A stretch of 64,000 nucleotides of DNA from Vibrio hepatarius (lineage in GTDB: Bacteria; Pseudomonadota; Gammaproteobacteria; Enterobacterales; Vibrionaceae): the NCBI RefSeq assembly GCF_018860525.1, contig NZ_JAHKPM010000015.1, forward strand, positions 29,832-93,831, read 5' to 3'. This document shows positions 36,938 through 44,769 of this stretch, piece by piece. The notes beneath the pieces were generated by a model that saw nothing but the letters and a program-made list of their open reading frames with translations, had not been told where the DNA came from and ran no database searches. The position numbers and the translations under genes are program-made. How positions within the stretch are numbered: position 1 is the first letter of the stretch; every line of letters begins with the position of its first letter.

Positions 36938-37642
36938 ATGTCAGAAGTGAACTTTGGAGTATCTCCGACCGTCACTGCGTTAGAATCAAGCAATGATATG
37001 GAAACTGTGATCGCGCAAAGTAGCCCTGTGGTAAAGCGAGCTGCGGCAGCCAATACGGAGAGTACTGCATCAACATCTCAATCTCTATTTTCACCAGGTT
37101 TTAGTGACCCCCTTGATTTAATCGATGACCTTTTGAGCACATACATTGCTTCGCAGACCGCTTCAGCACAAGAATTGGCTGATGAAATCGAGAAAAAGTC
37201 GGATGCTATTGCTGAAATCAACCGGCTTTGGGGCCAAATCATGATAGATGGATTGGATAATAAAGATCCAGACGATTTTGGTCCTGCGAAAGAGGGTACA
37301 ACTAATATTTATGATCACGATGGCGATAAAAAACAAGACTCTGCTTACGCCGAGATAGATAAGATCATTTGTGAGCTAGAAGGGCTTCCTGATCCTGATC
37401 CTGATGGTGACGGTGTTACTAATGGAACAGGCATAGCTTATATTACAGGTGGCGACAACCATCCTACTTATGATCAGCTTCAGGAAATGAACGCTAAAAT
37501 GACGGCTTACTGTGACAAAATTCAGGTCGAACTGGATACGCAGCAGCAAGAATTTAAAAATATGATGACAGAAGTTTCTTCTGCTCAAGAAGAGCTACGT
37601 GATGTAAGACGTTCTGTCGTTTCTATGTCACAACAGGGGTAA
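36938..37642 (+). CDS. EspA/SseB-like hydrophilic secreted protein (filament or tip candidate)
   Basis: 234-residue soluble protein with AGGAG before the ATG. Residues 1-60 are disordered and Ser/Thr/Ala rich. A helix follows at about 63-105 (D-L-I-D-D-L-L-S-T-Y-I-A-S-Q-T-A-S-A), then an Asp-rich insert (D-P-D-P-D-G-D-G-V-T-N-G near 150), and a long heptad-patterned C-terminal helix (about 173-234) ending S-V-V-S-M-S-Q-Q-G. Helix-insert-helix with a C-terminal coiled coil is the plan of EspA and SseB, which form extracellular filament or tip. It could be the hydrophilic translocator of this system. The DxDxDG run could bind calcium. The call is by architecture, not by proven homology. Confidence 0.5.
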   Translation: MSEVNFGVSPTVTALESSNDMETVIAQSSPVVKRAAAANTESTASTSQSLFSPGFSDPLDLIDDLLSTYIASQTASAQELADEIEKKSDAIAEINRLWGQIMIDGLDNKDPDDFGPAKEGTTNIYDHDGDKKQDSAYAEIDKIICELEGLPDPDPDGDGVTNGTGIAYITGGDNHPTYDQLQEMNAKMTAYCDKIQVELDTQQQEFKNMMTEVSSAQEELRDVRRSVVSMSQQG

Positions 37643-37648
37643 ATTCTA

Positions 37649-37864
37649 ATGAAAATTGCTGTTGATGTTGTCGTCGGACATACCACAATGACACTAGATG
37701 AACTTAATCAACTTCAGTCTGGGCAGGTAAAATCACTAACAGATTTTGTTCAATCACAAGTTATGCTCAAAAGTGGCAATGAATTAATCGCAACAGGTAC
37801 GTTAATTAAGGTTGATGAGCAATATTGTGTATCAATTGACGAGATTAACGTGCAAAAAAATTAA
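37649..37864 (+). CDS. sctQ: Stand-alone SPOA domain, C-terminal part of split SctQ
   Basis: 71-residue protein that is almost exactly one SPOA domain: V-D-V-V-V-G-H-T-T-M-T-L-D-E-L-N-Q-L-Q-S-G-Q-V, then V-M-L-K-S-G-N-E-L-I-A-T-G-T-L-I-K-V-D, the FliN/YscQ-C pattern. Two such domains from separate chains or translation products form the C-ring/pod heterotrimer in other systems (YscQ plus YscQ-C, FliM plus FliN). It lies 9.5 kb from the gene with the first SPOA domain. It is the last gene before a terminator. Confidence 0.8.
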   Translation: MKIAVDVVVGHTTMTLDELNQLQSGQVKSLTDFVQSQVMLKSGNELIATGTLIKVDEQYCVSIDEINVQKN

Positions 37865-37883
37865 TCCTTAAATATCAATCATT

Positions 37884-37912
37884 AAGGCAGCCGTAATCGG
37901 TTGCCTTTTTTT
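37884..37912 (+). terminator. Intrinsic terminator ending the sctL-sctQ operon
   Basis: 10-bp stem (AAGGCAGCCG / CGGTTGCCTT, one G-U pair) with TAAT loop and a T-run of seven. It closes the operon that began at sctL. Confidence 0.9.
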
Positions 37913-37963
37913 ATGTTTTTATGTTTATATATATTTTTATTGTCAGATCTAACAAAATCACAG

Positions 37964-37995
37964 TTTTTTTCATAATTTTTTCATCCTTTTTTTTT
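37964..37995 (+). promoter_or_regulatory. T-rich direct repeats upstream of vtrB
   Basis: TTTTTTTCAT and TTTTTTCAT end 11 bp apart (37964-37984), followed by a nine-T run, about 185 bp upstream of the vtrB start. In V. parahaemolyticus VtrA activates vtrB, and ToxR-type winged-helix proteins favour T-rich direct repeats. This is a plausible VtrA site. The remainder of the 314-bp gap contains only the preceding terminator and AT-rich DNA. Confidence 0.4.
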
Positions 37996-38178
37996 AAAAC
38001 TAGTACATTCTCTGTCTGGCCAATGTCATGGTCCGCTAGTACGCGAATCTTAATTACAAACTGAATCAACAAAATCAAATATGATATTGGCCTTGAGGTT
38101 CTGAGCTGTTAAATAGTTGTCTCTTAACAGTTTGGGTTAATAGCATAGGGTAAAAATAACTGGAAGTAGGGTTGAATA

Positions 38179-38706
38179 ATGGATAGAAATTACGTTCTGG
38201 GTAATCAGGTGATTTTTGACATTCTAAAGCGTGAAATAGTTGCGAGTGATCAAGCTGTGAGCTTGGGAGGCCGTGAGGCTGCGATACTGAAGTTGCTATG
38301 TGAGCGAGGCAACAAAGTAATCAGCAAAGATGAAATCCATGAAGAAGTATGGGGGAAAGTATTGGTTAGCGAGACTTCCCTTACCAAAGCGATTTCAAAT
38401 CTGCGTAAATCACTAAGTATATTCGAAGGTCTTGCCTGCGAAATAAAAACAGTACCAAAAGAAGGGTATATGCTTATTATTGACGAAGAAGCTGTGGCAG
38501 AATTCTCCGTTGAAGATATCCCTACATTATCGATAAAAAGTATTGCAAGTTCGGTCAAACCAGTGCCTTCTTCACCTCAATTATTACTGGAATCTGAACC
38601 TGTTGGAAATATATCAACTGGGGGAGCGTTCTGGTTAACCTTAGTTTTCTCTGCGTCATTGCTTTCTTCAGCATTAACCACAGGAATTTTACTGATGGTC
38701 CGCTGA
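38179..38706 (+). CDS. vtrB: VtrB-like tail-anchored ToxR-family activator of T3SS2
   Basis: 175-residue protein. Residues about 5-100 form an OmpR/ToxR winged helix: L-G-G-R-E-A-A-I-L-K-L-L-C-E-R, V-W-G-K-V-L-V-S-E-T-S-L-T-K-A-I-S-N-L-R-K, K-T-V-P-K-E-G-Y. A Ser/Pro linker leads to a membrane helix at the very C-terminus (about 150-173) with no periplasmic domain, exactly the VtrB plan. VtrB directly activates T3SS2 operons. It stands alone between two terminated operons and has its own long upstream region. Confidence 0.9.
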   Translation: MDRNYVLGNQVIFDILKREIVASDQAVSLGGREAAILKLLCERGNKVISKDEIHEEVWGKVLVSETSLTKAISNLRKSLSIFEGLACEIKTVPKEGYMLIIDEEAVAEFSVEDIPTLSIKSIASSVKPVPSSPQLLLESEPVGNISTGGAFWLTLVFSASLLSSALTTGILLMVR

Positions 38707-39073
38707 AAATCACATTTTTGCAAGGGTAGCACCGTTCTGGTTGCCCTTGTTTCCTGATATTTTAAATCTTAGGTTGAAAGAAAAAAGAGCACAATCTATC
38801 GGCCTGAATAGCCTTTAAACTTTTTTCAGATAACGTTTTTCAACCCTTACCATAATTAATAATCGTTTTGCGTGCATAGATAGTACCTGTTGGTCAACAA
38901 ATTAACAGGTACACTTACGTCACTTTCTTGCATACATTCGTTGATCACTTCAATGCTACCGGAAGTAATATCATATTCTTCGAGTATTACTTTTCAGCCT
39001 GTAAAACGCGAGTTTTTCCAGAAGATAGCAAAAGGTTGATGTTGTCTACTTAGATGAAACTCTTAAAGGAAGG

Positions 39074-39589
39074 TTGAAAAAGCAGTTTGACTTATGTGTT
39101 ACTACATTCACTAAACTAAGTCCGAGTTTTCAAAGCGAACATGGTTCTTATGATCAAAATTTGAATCAGCGTATCACGAGTATCCATAAAAGTACGGTTC
39201 ACCTCTCCAACCATCTTAACTTTATGAATATGCCTTATCGAGCTTCAGCTACAAGCACTTTTAAACAAATGATAGAGTTTTATTCTGGAGGTGCTAAGTT
39301 TCTGAGAGAACTACGAGCTTCGGCTCAAAGTCAAATGTTAAATGTAAACAAATCTTCAGCTGTCATAGCGACGGTCAATTATCAAATGTCTATGAGCATT
39401 TTACTTTGGCAATACCAGCAGACTCTAGAGCAGATTGAAAATACTGATACTAGCAAAATGGCGCTGAAAACACTTCAATGGTTAAATCAGCTTTTAAGCA
39501 GAAACAATGAGACTTCATTCATATTCAATGGAGCTGGTATTGGCATTAAGAATAGCCTTGATGTATCGATTGTCAGTGCATATGAATAG
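39074..39589 (+). CDS. Unknown helical protein between vtrB and sctF
   Basis: 171-residue all-helical soluble protein. The only conventional start is a TTG at 39074; the frame stays open upstream to about 39029 without ATG, GTG or another TTG, and no ribosome site is properly spaced, so the gene may be truncated at its 5' end. Around residue 80 there is A-S-A-Q-S-Q-M-L-N-V-N-K-S-S-A-V-I-A-T-V, and M-S-M-S-I-L-L-W-Q-Y-Q-Q-T-L follows, reminiscent in pattern of rod or tip helices, but no family is recognised. In V. parahaemolyticus this interval holds VopW and other secreted proteins. It may be a remnant or a T3SS accessory. Confidence 0.4.
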   Translation: MKKQFDLCVTTFTKLSPSFQSEHGSYDQNLNQRITSIHKSTVHLSNHLNFMNMPYRASATSTFKQMIEFYSGGAKFLRELRASAQSQMLNVNKSSAVIATVNYQMSMSILLWQYQQTLEQIENTDTSKMALKTLQWLNQLLSRNNETSFIFNGAGIGIKNSLDVSIVSAYE

Positions 39590-39663
39590 TTTCTCCTCAC
39601 ATCTTTCGACATGATGAAAAGTGACTTTTGTTGCTGGTGCTTGTCTTGGCGTGATTTGTCACC

Positions 39664-39680
39664 TTTTTTCACTTCTTTCA
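39664..39680 (+). promoter_or_regulatory. T-rich repeat upstream of sctF
   Basis: TTTTTTCA at 39664-39671 is followed by CTTTCA ending at 39680, 55 bp before the sctF start. It resembles the elements before vtrB and sctI and is a candidate VtrB site. A run of eight G residues lies a few bases downstream. The 9-bp spacing differs from the 11 bp of the others, which weakens the case. Confidence 0.3.
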
Positions 39681-39735
39681 GGTATATGGGGGGGGTAAAA
39701 TTTGTAGCTCCAAAACCAAACTAGAGGTAAAGAAT

Positions 39736-40020
39736 ATGGCAACAGCCCCTGTAGCAGCACCTGGTACCAACGGAGACGAGCACCTTACTACTTCGGAGGT
39801 TAGTGATAACTTTGAATCATTTATCCAAAATGCTGACCAAGCAATCTCAGATTTTATTGATGACCCTGCTCATCAATCAAATGGTGCGCTTCAGCTTTCG
39901 GCATCGCAGTCTTTAGAACTTCAGCAACTAATGGCTGATCAGAGTATCGCGGCACAAACGGGTACTTCAACCCTTAAAGGTGTAAAAGACTCTATTATTG
40001 CGGCGGCGCGTAATATTTAA
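39736..40020 (+). CDS. sctF: T3SS needle subunit SctF
   Basis: 94-residue secreted needle protein. The C-terminal pattern T-S-T-L-K-G-V-K-D-S-I-I-A-A-A-R-N-I corresponds to the conserved end of MxiH/PrgI (T-V-K-x-x-K-D-x-D-A-A-I-I-Q-N-F), and the small size and two-helix plan fit. An N-terminal Ala/Pro/Thr tail of about 20 residues makes it a little longer than usual. AGAGGT precedes the ATG. It starts the operon sctF-sctR-sctT and onwards. Confidence 0.8.
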   Translation: MATAPVAAPGTNGDEHLTTSEVSDNFESFIQNADQAISDFIDDPAHQSNGALQLSASQSLELQQLMADQSIAAQTGTSTLKGVKDSIIAAARNI

Positions 40021-40071
40021 TTTGGTTGGGGCCAACTAGCCCCGCTAATCAAGTGGTTACGAGGATAAGTT

Positions 40072-40761
40072 ATGGTTCAGTTACTCAGCCCAGACAATGC
40101 GTTTTCCGGTGCTAACCTTGTTTTACTACTTGTGTTAGCACTGCTGTCTACCGTGTTCTTTATTTGTTTCTCTGGCTTTGTAAAATATAACATTGTCCTA
40201 AATATTATTAAAAATGCAGTAGGAACGCAGCAGATCCCGCCAACTATTGTAGTGAACCTGCTGGCGGCTTTAATGGCGTTAAACAGTATTTGGCCAGACA
40301 TCAAGCCAGGTATTGAACGTATAAAGCCCTATTTTGCCGAGATACAGCAAGAAGAACAATTGAATCTTCCTTTAGATATTGGGCTTGAAGAGGAGAAGCC
40401 GAAAAATATTACCATGTATTATTTGGCAAGTAATATTTTTGACTTTTTCCCTGAACTTCTCAAACGAGCAGAAGATAAGACAAACCAACTGACTGCAATG
40501 ATTGATATTCCGCTGAATTTTGATGAGGACAGTGACACCTTTAAATTCTTTTTAGGTAATTTGATCCTTGATTTATATCAGGGTTTTGAGCTTGGTCTTA
40601 AGCTGTATATGGTATTTGTCAGCATCGATTTTCTTATTGCTGTAGTGCTGAGTGGTGTTGGTATGACCATGTTATCACCTACTGTTATTTCTACACCAAT
40701 AAAGCTTGCGGTGTTTTATTTCTCGGACAGTTGGACCCTGTTATTTAGAGCGCTTGGCTAG
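40072..40761 (+). CDS. sctR: T3SS export-gate protein SctR
   Basis: 229-residue inner-membrane export-gate subunit (FliP/YscR family). Family marks are F-V-K-Y-N-I-V-L-N-I-I-K-N-A-V-G-T-Q-Q-I-P-P at the first conserved block and L-Y-M-V-F-V-S-I-D-F-L-I-A-V-V-L-S-G-V-G-M near the end, with four membrane segments. SctR5-SctS4-SctT1 forms the gate pseudo-helix. GAGGATAA precedes the ATG. The T3SS2 homologue is VscR2. Confidence 0.95.
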   Translation: MVQLLSPDNAFSGANLVLLLVLALLSTVFFICFSGFVKYNIVLNIIKNAVGTQQIPPTIVVNLLAALMALNSIWPDIKPGIERIKPYFAEIQQEEQLNLPLDIGLEEEKPKNITMYYLASNIFDFFPELLKRAEDKTNQLTAMIDIPLNFDEDSDTFKFFLGNLILDLYQGFELGLKLYMVFVSIDFLIAVVLSGVGMTMLSPTVISTPIKLAVFYFSDSWTLLFRALG

Positions 40762-40762
40762 T

Positions 40763-41446
40763 ATGGCTGAGCTACTGTTTCCAAATTGGATGCTGTTTGC
40801 TGGTTTTTTTCTTTTTCTTAAGATCTATAACCCTACTCGGCTCTACTTAGACAACATCACCTGCTTAGCAATATCGATAGCGATGGCTATTTTTGTTGAT
40901 GTCAGTCAGTTTGACCAAATGCCGACTTTTGGCTGGGTGATTGCGGTATTTATGTTCGCAGTTTTTTCTTCTGTGCCGTATTGGATAAGTGGCACAGTCG
41001 GCAGTGTAATTCAGCAGTTGCTGCTTTTGAATGAACAGTCAGTACAGGATAGACGTTTTACTGATGAATCTGAGGCGTTAGCAAAGCTTGGCAGTCTAAC
41101 ATTTTTAGTATACGCGTTGCAGAGCGGAACTTTGTTCCGTCCAATTATCGAAGTTATTACCCAAGGTAAGACAGATACGGGCGACTTGGACTTTGAAGCG
41201 TTGTATTTTCTGGTGACCAATAGCCTAAAAATGATGGTTATTGTAGCAGGGAAATACATCATCATCATGCTCACGATTACAGTGTGCTGTGGATATGTGG
41301 ACTTGTTTTTTAAAAAGGCATCGTTATCGCTATTTGTGACACCTAACATTAAAGCGATAGTGGTGATTGTGTTGTTGAATCTCTGGTTGTTACATGACCA
41401 GTTTTATGTGTTTAAACAAATGATGCACGAGGTAGGTTATGACTAG
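40763..41446 (+). CDS. sctT: T3SS export-gate protein SctT
   Basis: 227-residue hydrophobic inner-membrane protein (FliR/YscT family). The start at 40763, one base after the sctR stop, is chosen because it gives the normal N-terminus; the frame is open upstream inside sctR to 40706. Six or so membrane segments are visible, with I-S-G-T-V-G-S-V-I-Q-Q-L-L corresponding to the plug-region motif of the family. It is slightly shorter than the usual 250-260. It overlaps the following small gene by eight bases. The T3SS2 homologue is VscT2. Confidence 0.9.
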   Translation: MAELLFPNWMLFAGFFLFLKIYNPTRLYLDNITCLAISIAMAIFVDVSQFDQMPTFGWVIAVFMFAVFSSVPYWISGTVGSVIQQLLLLNEQSVQDRRFTDESEALAKLGSLTFLVYALQSGTLFRPIIEVITQGKTDTGDLDFEALYFLVTNSLKMMVIVAGKYIIIMLTITVCCGYVDLFFKKASLSLFVTPNIKAIVVIVLLNLWLLHDQFYVFKQMMHEVGYD

Positions 41447-41699
41447 AGTTGATATGGTTAACACAACGGCACTAGCTGCGAAGAATACGGAACAATCTGA
41501 GTTTGATGCTATTGCTCAAGAAATCGAGAAAAGCGAAAGTATAAATAATCAAATTTCCACTGAAAATGGAGATGAGCCAACAGTTTCTGATGAAGAAATC
41601 GCTGATATGATAGTGACCCAAGGTGTGATAAACACCAGCATACGCCAAATGAAAGAAAGCCAAGAACGAATGAAAGAGATCCTCAATGAAGAAGTATAA
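41439..41699 (+). CDS. Small hypothetical protein between sctT and sctC
   Basis: 86-residue acidic soluble helical protein with GAGGT before its ATG, overlapping sctT by eight bases and sctC by 14, so clearly part of the operon. Two helical blocks (E-F-D-A-I-A-Q-E-I-E-K-S and S-I-R-Q-M-K-E-S-Q-E-R-M-K-E-I-L) flank an acidic loop. Charge and size suit a small chaperone, perhaps for the needle protein, or an accessory of the secretin. No family is recognised. Confidence 0.6.
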   Translation: MTRVDMVNTTALAAKNTEQSEFDAIAQEIEKSESINNQISTENGDEPTVSDEEIADMIVTQGVINTSIRQMKESQERMKEILNEEV

Positions 41700-43152
41700 A
41701 AAACTAATACTGCTTTGCTTGGTTCTGTTTGCTCCAATGATTCAAGCTGAAGTATTAATTAAACAGCAAGACATAAACTTACAAACGGCATTAAAAGCAA
41801 TTGCTAAAGATATGCAAGTTAAATTAGTGGATGATATTGACAGTAAAACAGAACGTCAGTTGATCACACAGACACTATCAGGCAACGGCCCAGATCTTTT
41901 AGAGCAGCTTTCTGAAGTTTACGATTTCGATTGGTATGTCTATGGTGGGACCCTGACAGTACAATCTGGTCAGGCCTATATCAATTATTCGTACAAACCA
42001 CGTAACATAAAGCCTAAAGCTTTACTCAGAGAACTAAAACAAACATTCAATATCAGCGCAACAACCAAAGTTAAATTGGTTGAGCGCGGTAATTCCATTT
42101 TGTTCTCTGGCACAAGAAAATTTGTCAATGATGCAGTAGGCTACGCCACAATGGTCGATCGAAATCAGTTTTTAGAAAATGGTAACGATCTGCAATTGGC
42201 TCGAATTAACTTTCATTACATTTCTGTAGTTGATCGTCAGATTGACACATTCGGTAATTCGGTGGTGTTTCCAGGTGCTATGAGTTTAATTTCTTCTGCG
42301 ATTATCAATATTGGTCAATTCCAAAATGTGAGTAACGGCGAAGCGGTTGAGAAAGCGTACAAAGTAAAGCTCAAAAATAGTGATAAACAAGAACTGGAAG
42401 AAGAAGAAAAAACATCAAAAGTGCAACCACTCCCAGGTTCTAATGCATTGTTAATTCGTGGAACACCTGAAGAAGTGAAACTTGCGAAACGCATCGCTGC
42501 TCTGATCGATGTTAAACGTAAGCAGTTGTTATTTTCACTTAAGGTTTATGATATTTCGGTGACACGTGGTGAAGATCTTGGCGTAGATTTTAATGGTAGT
42601 AGAGGTATCTACGACATTGTAGTTAATCCGTTTACTGAAACAAAAGAGTTTCTACAAAATTTTCAGGCACTTTCGTCTAACGGCGCAGCCCGTGGAGTGT
42701 ATGAGACCAACCTACTGATTCTTGAAAACCAGCAAGGCCACTTTGGGAAAAAAGAAACCGCAACGATTAAGCTTGTCTCTGTTGAGGAAGTACAGACGCA
42801 AGAAATAGAAGCTGATAACAGTTTATACGTCACAGGACGCTTGTTACCTTCTGGAAGTGTTCAGGCAAAAGTTCGTTATGTAGAAGAAGCATTAGACGAT
42901 GATGATGACAGTGACTCTGCTGCGGCCGAGCCACCTCGTGTGAGTTCACAGTCTTTAGAATCAGAGGTTTACATTCACCCAGAGCAAACCGTTGTCTTAG
43001 GCGGATTTGATAATACTGAAACGCAATCAACAGAGACGGGTGTACCAGTACTGTCAAGCATTCCATTACTTGGGGAGCTGTTTAAGAGCACCAATGAAAC
43101 TAAGCGTAAATATAAACGTTATGTTTCTATTTCGTATGAGGTCGTTGAGTAA
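41686..43152 (+). CDS. sctC: T3SS outer-membrane secretin SctC
   Basis: 488-residue secretin with a Sec signal peptide (cleavage near I-Q-A-E). N-terminal N0/N1-like domains are seen at about 22-160 (I-K-Q-Q-D-I-N-L-Q-T-A-L-K-A-I-A-K-D, then Y-S-Y-K-P-R-N-I-K-P-K). The secretin domain follows from about 170, with the gate-region pattern V-V-L-G-G-F-D-N-T-E-T and G-V-P-V-L-S-S-I-P-L-L-G-E-L-F-K near 440-470. An acidic D-D-D-D-S-D-S insert lies near 407. No obvious pilotin-binding tail is present. The T3SS2 homologue is VscC2. Confidence 0.95.
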   Translation: MKKYKKLILLCLVLFAPMIQAEVLIKQQDINLQTALKAIAKDMQVKLVDDIDSKTERQLITQTLSGNGPDLLEQLSEVYDFDWYVYGGTLTVQSGQAYINYSYKPRNIKPKALLRELKQTFNISATTKVKLVERGNSILFSGTRKFVNDAVGYATMVDRNQFLENGNDLQLARINFHYISVVDRQIDTFGNSVVFPGAMSLISSAIINIGQFQNVSNGEAVEKAYKVKLKNSDKQELEEEEKTSKVQPLPGSNALLIRGTPEEVKLAKRIAALIDVKRKQLLFSLKVYDISVTRGEDLGVDFNGSRGIYDIVVNPFTETKEFLQNFQALSSNGAARGVYETNLLILENQQGHFGKKETATIKLVSVEEVQTQEIEADNSLYVTGRLLPSGSVQAKVRYVEEALDDDDDSDSAAAEPPRVSSQSLESEVYIHPEQTVVLGGFDNTETQSTETGVPVLSSIPLLGELFKSTNETKRKYKRYVSISYEVVE

Positions 43153-44414
43153 TGTTAAACCATTTCTTCAAGGTTAAAGAGTCTTATCAGGACACGGTTA
43201 TTTGCCATGTTTCGGTAGATACTTTTGTCGGGCAGGAGTGTTTTATCAGCACAATTACCGGTGAACGCATACGCGGTGAAGTTATGAAAGTGGCAGGGCT
43301 TAGAGTGGAGATCAAACTTCTCCAACCTGGTGCTGTACAACGTGGGGCAAGAGTGGAGATCACTGCTAGGCGTTTTTGTTTCCCGCTTAATGAAGAAGCA
43401 CTAGTTGGCAAAGTTATAAATTGTTACGGAGAATCGATCTATGGTGACGATTATCTAAATCAGCCCGGTCAGTTTGCAGATTTACCGATTGCTGTTGAAC
43501 CTATTCCATTAAATATTCGTGCTCCAATCGAAACTGTGTTTCCAACTAAGCTAAAAATTATCGATGGCCTTTTCACTATTGGTGAAGGTCAACGTCTAGG
43601 CTTATTTGCCCCAGCGGGCGCAGGTAAAACGACTACAGTGTCCATTATGGCCAATAATATGGATGCAGATGTAGTCATATTCGCCATGATTGGAGAACGT
43701 GCTCGTGAAGTGGTTGAATTTCTTGAAGGGGAAATCGGTCCTGAGGTTATTCAAAAGTCAATTACCATTGTGTCGACTTCTGAAGCTAATCCCTTGGAAA
43801 AGGTACGCTCAGGGTTAGTGGCGGTATCCATTGCTCGCCATTATATGGAGCAAGGTAAAAAGGTCGTGTTGTATTTTGACTCATTGACTCGTTTCGCTCG
43901 AGCTCAAGCCATGCTTGATAATACTCCGATTAAAGGGGGCATACCTATTGGGGTGTCACTCGCTTTATCACGCCTAGTGGAAAGTTGCGGTAATTCAATT
44001 CATGGCTCGGTGACAGGGATATTCACAGTTCTTATTGAAAAAGAAATTGATGACGACCCTATTGCGCACGAGGTGAAGTCATTAATTGATGGACATTTGG
44101 TGTATTCAACGATGATTGCTTCAACGGGGCGTTATCCTGCAATCGATGTTTTGAAGAGTAAGAGCCGCTTACAAAATAAGGTTCAAAGTGATGACTATGT
44201 CCGATTGTCTGAGCGAGTAAAAGACATGGTATATCGATATTTCAATGTCGAGCTCTTAATTCGGGTAGGTGAATACGAAAAAGGAAATGATCTGGAAACA
44301 GACGAGGCGATAGATAGATATCCTCACATTATGTCGTTCCTAAAACAAGGATTCGATGGAGTAGAATATGAGCAAACCCTCGAAGCAATGGAAGGAATTT
44401 GGTCAGCTTATTGA
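43152..44414 (+). CDS. sctN: T3SS ATPase SctN
   Basis: 420-residue ATPase that unfolds and strips chaperones from substrates. Walker A is A-P-A-G-A-G-K-T-T with Lys159; Walker B is V-V-L-Y-F-D-S-L-T-R-F-A-R-A; the catalytic Glu lies in G-E-R-A-R-E-V-V-E-F. The C-terminal domain is complete. The gene starts at the last base of the sctC stop (TAATG) and overlaps sctO by 47 bases. The T3SS2 homologue is VscN2. Confidence 0.97.
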   Translation: MLNHFFKVKESYQDTVICHVSVDTFVGQECFISTITGERIRGEVMKVAGLRVEIKLLQPGAVQRGARVEITARRFCFPLNEEALVGKVINCYGESIYGDDYLNQPGQFADLPIAVEPIPLNIRAPIETVFPTKLKIIDGLFTIGEGQRLGLFAPAGAGKTTTVSIMANNMDADVVIFAMIGERAREVVEFLEGEIGPEVIQKSITIVSTSEANPLEKVRSGLVAVSIARHYMEQGKKVVLYFDSLTRFARAQAMLDNTPIKGGIPIGVSLALSRLVESCGNSIHGSVTGIFTVLIEKEIDDDPIAHEVKSLIDGHLVYSTMIASTGRYPAIDVLKSKSRLQNKVQSDDYVRLSERVKDMVYRYFNVELLIRVGEYEKGNDLETDEAIDRYPHIMSFLKQGFDGVEYEQTLEAMEGIWSAY

Positions 44415-44769
44415 TATCGTTGACATTCGCATCGGTAAGCAGCAAAGGAAGTTAGTTAAGCTAAAAAAGCAGTATCAAGATCTAATGAGTGTTATTGAGC
44501 AGAAGTGGCAGCAGATAGAGCAGCAGCAACAGCACTTAAAGGGACTTGATGTCACTGATGAGCAAAATGCGCTTAGGCTTCTTTTTATGAGGAGAGAGAG
44601 CACGAAATCGGCGATTGAATCGCTTTTTTTCGATGCATCGATCAACCGTCAAGATGCGGAAGAAGTGGCGTTGGAAATAACAGAAGTTGAAGCTGAAAAG
44701 CGAAGGCTTGAAAAACGCAAGGATGCACTGAATGAACTTCGAGAAGAGTTGAGGTACGTAAAGTCATGA
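44368..44769 (+). CDS. sctO: T3SS stalk protein SctO
   Basis: 133-residue coiled-coil protein almost entirely helical (K-Q-Q-R-K-L-V-K-L-K-K-Q-Y; E-V-E-A-E-K-R-R-L-E-K-R-K), the FliJ/YscO plan. It sits in the pore of the SctN hexamer and contacts SctV. The place directly after sctN is standard. Sequence conservation in this family is poor, so structure and synteny carry the call. Confidence 0.8.
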   Translation: MSKPSKQWKEFGQLIDIVDIRIGKQQRKLVKLKKQYQDLMSVIEQKWQQIEQQQQHLKGLDVTDEQNALRLLFMRRESTKSAIESLFFDASINRQDAEEVALEITEVEAEKRRLEKRKDALNELREELRYVKS

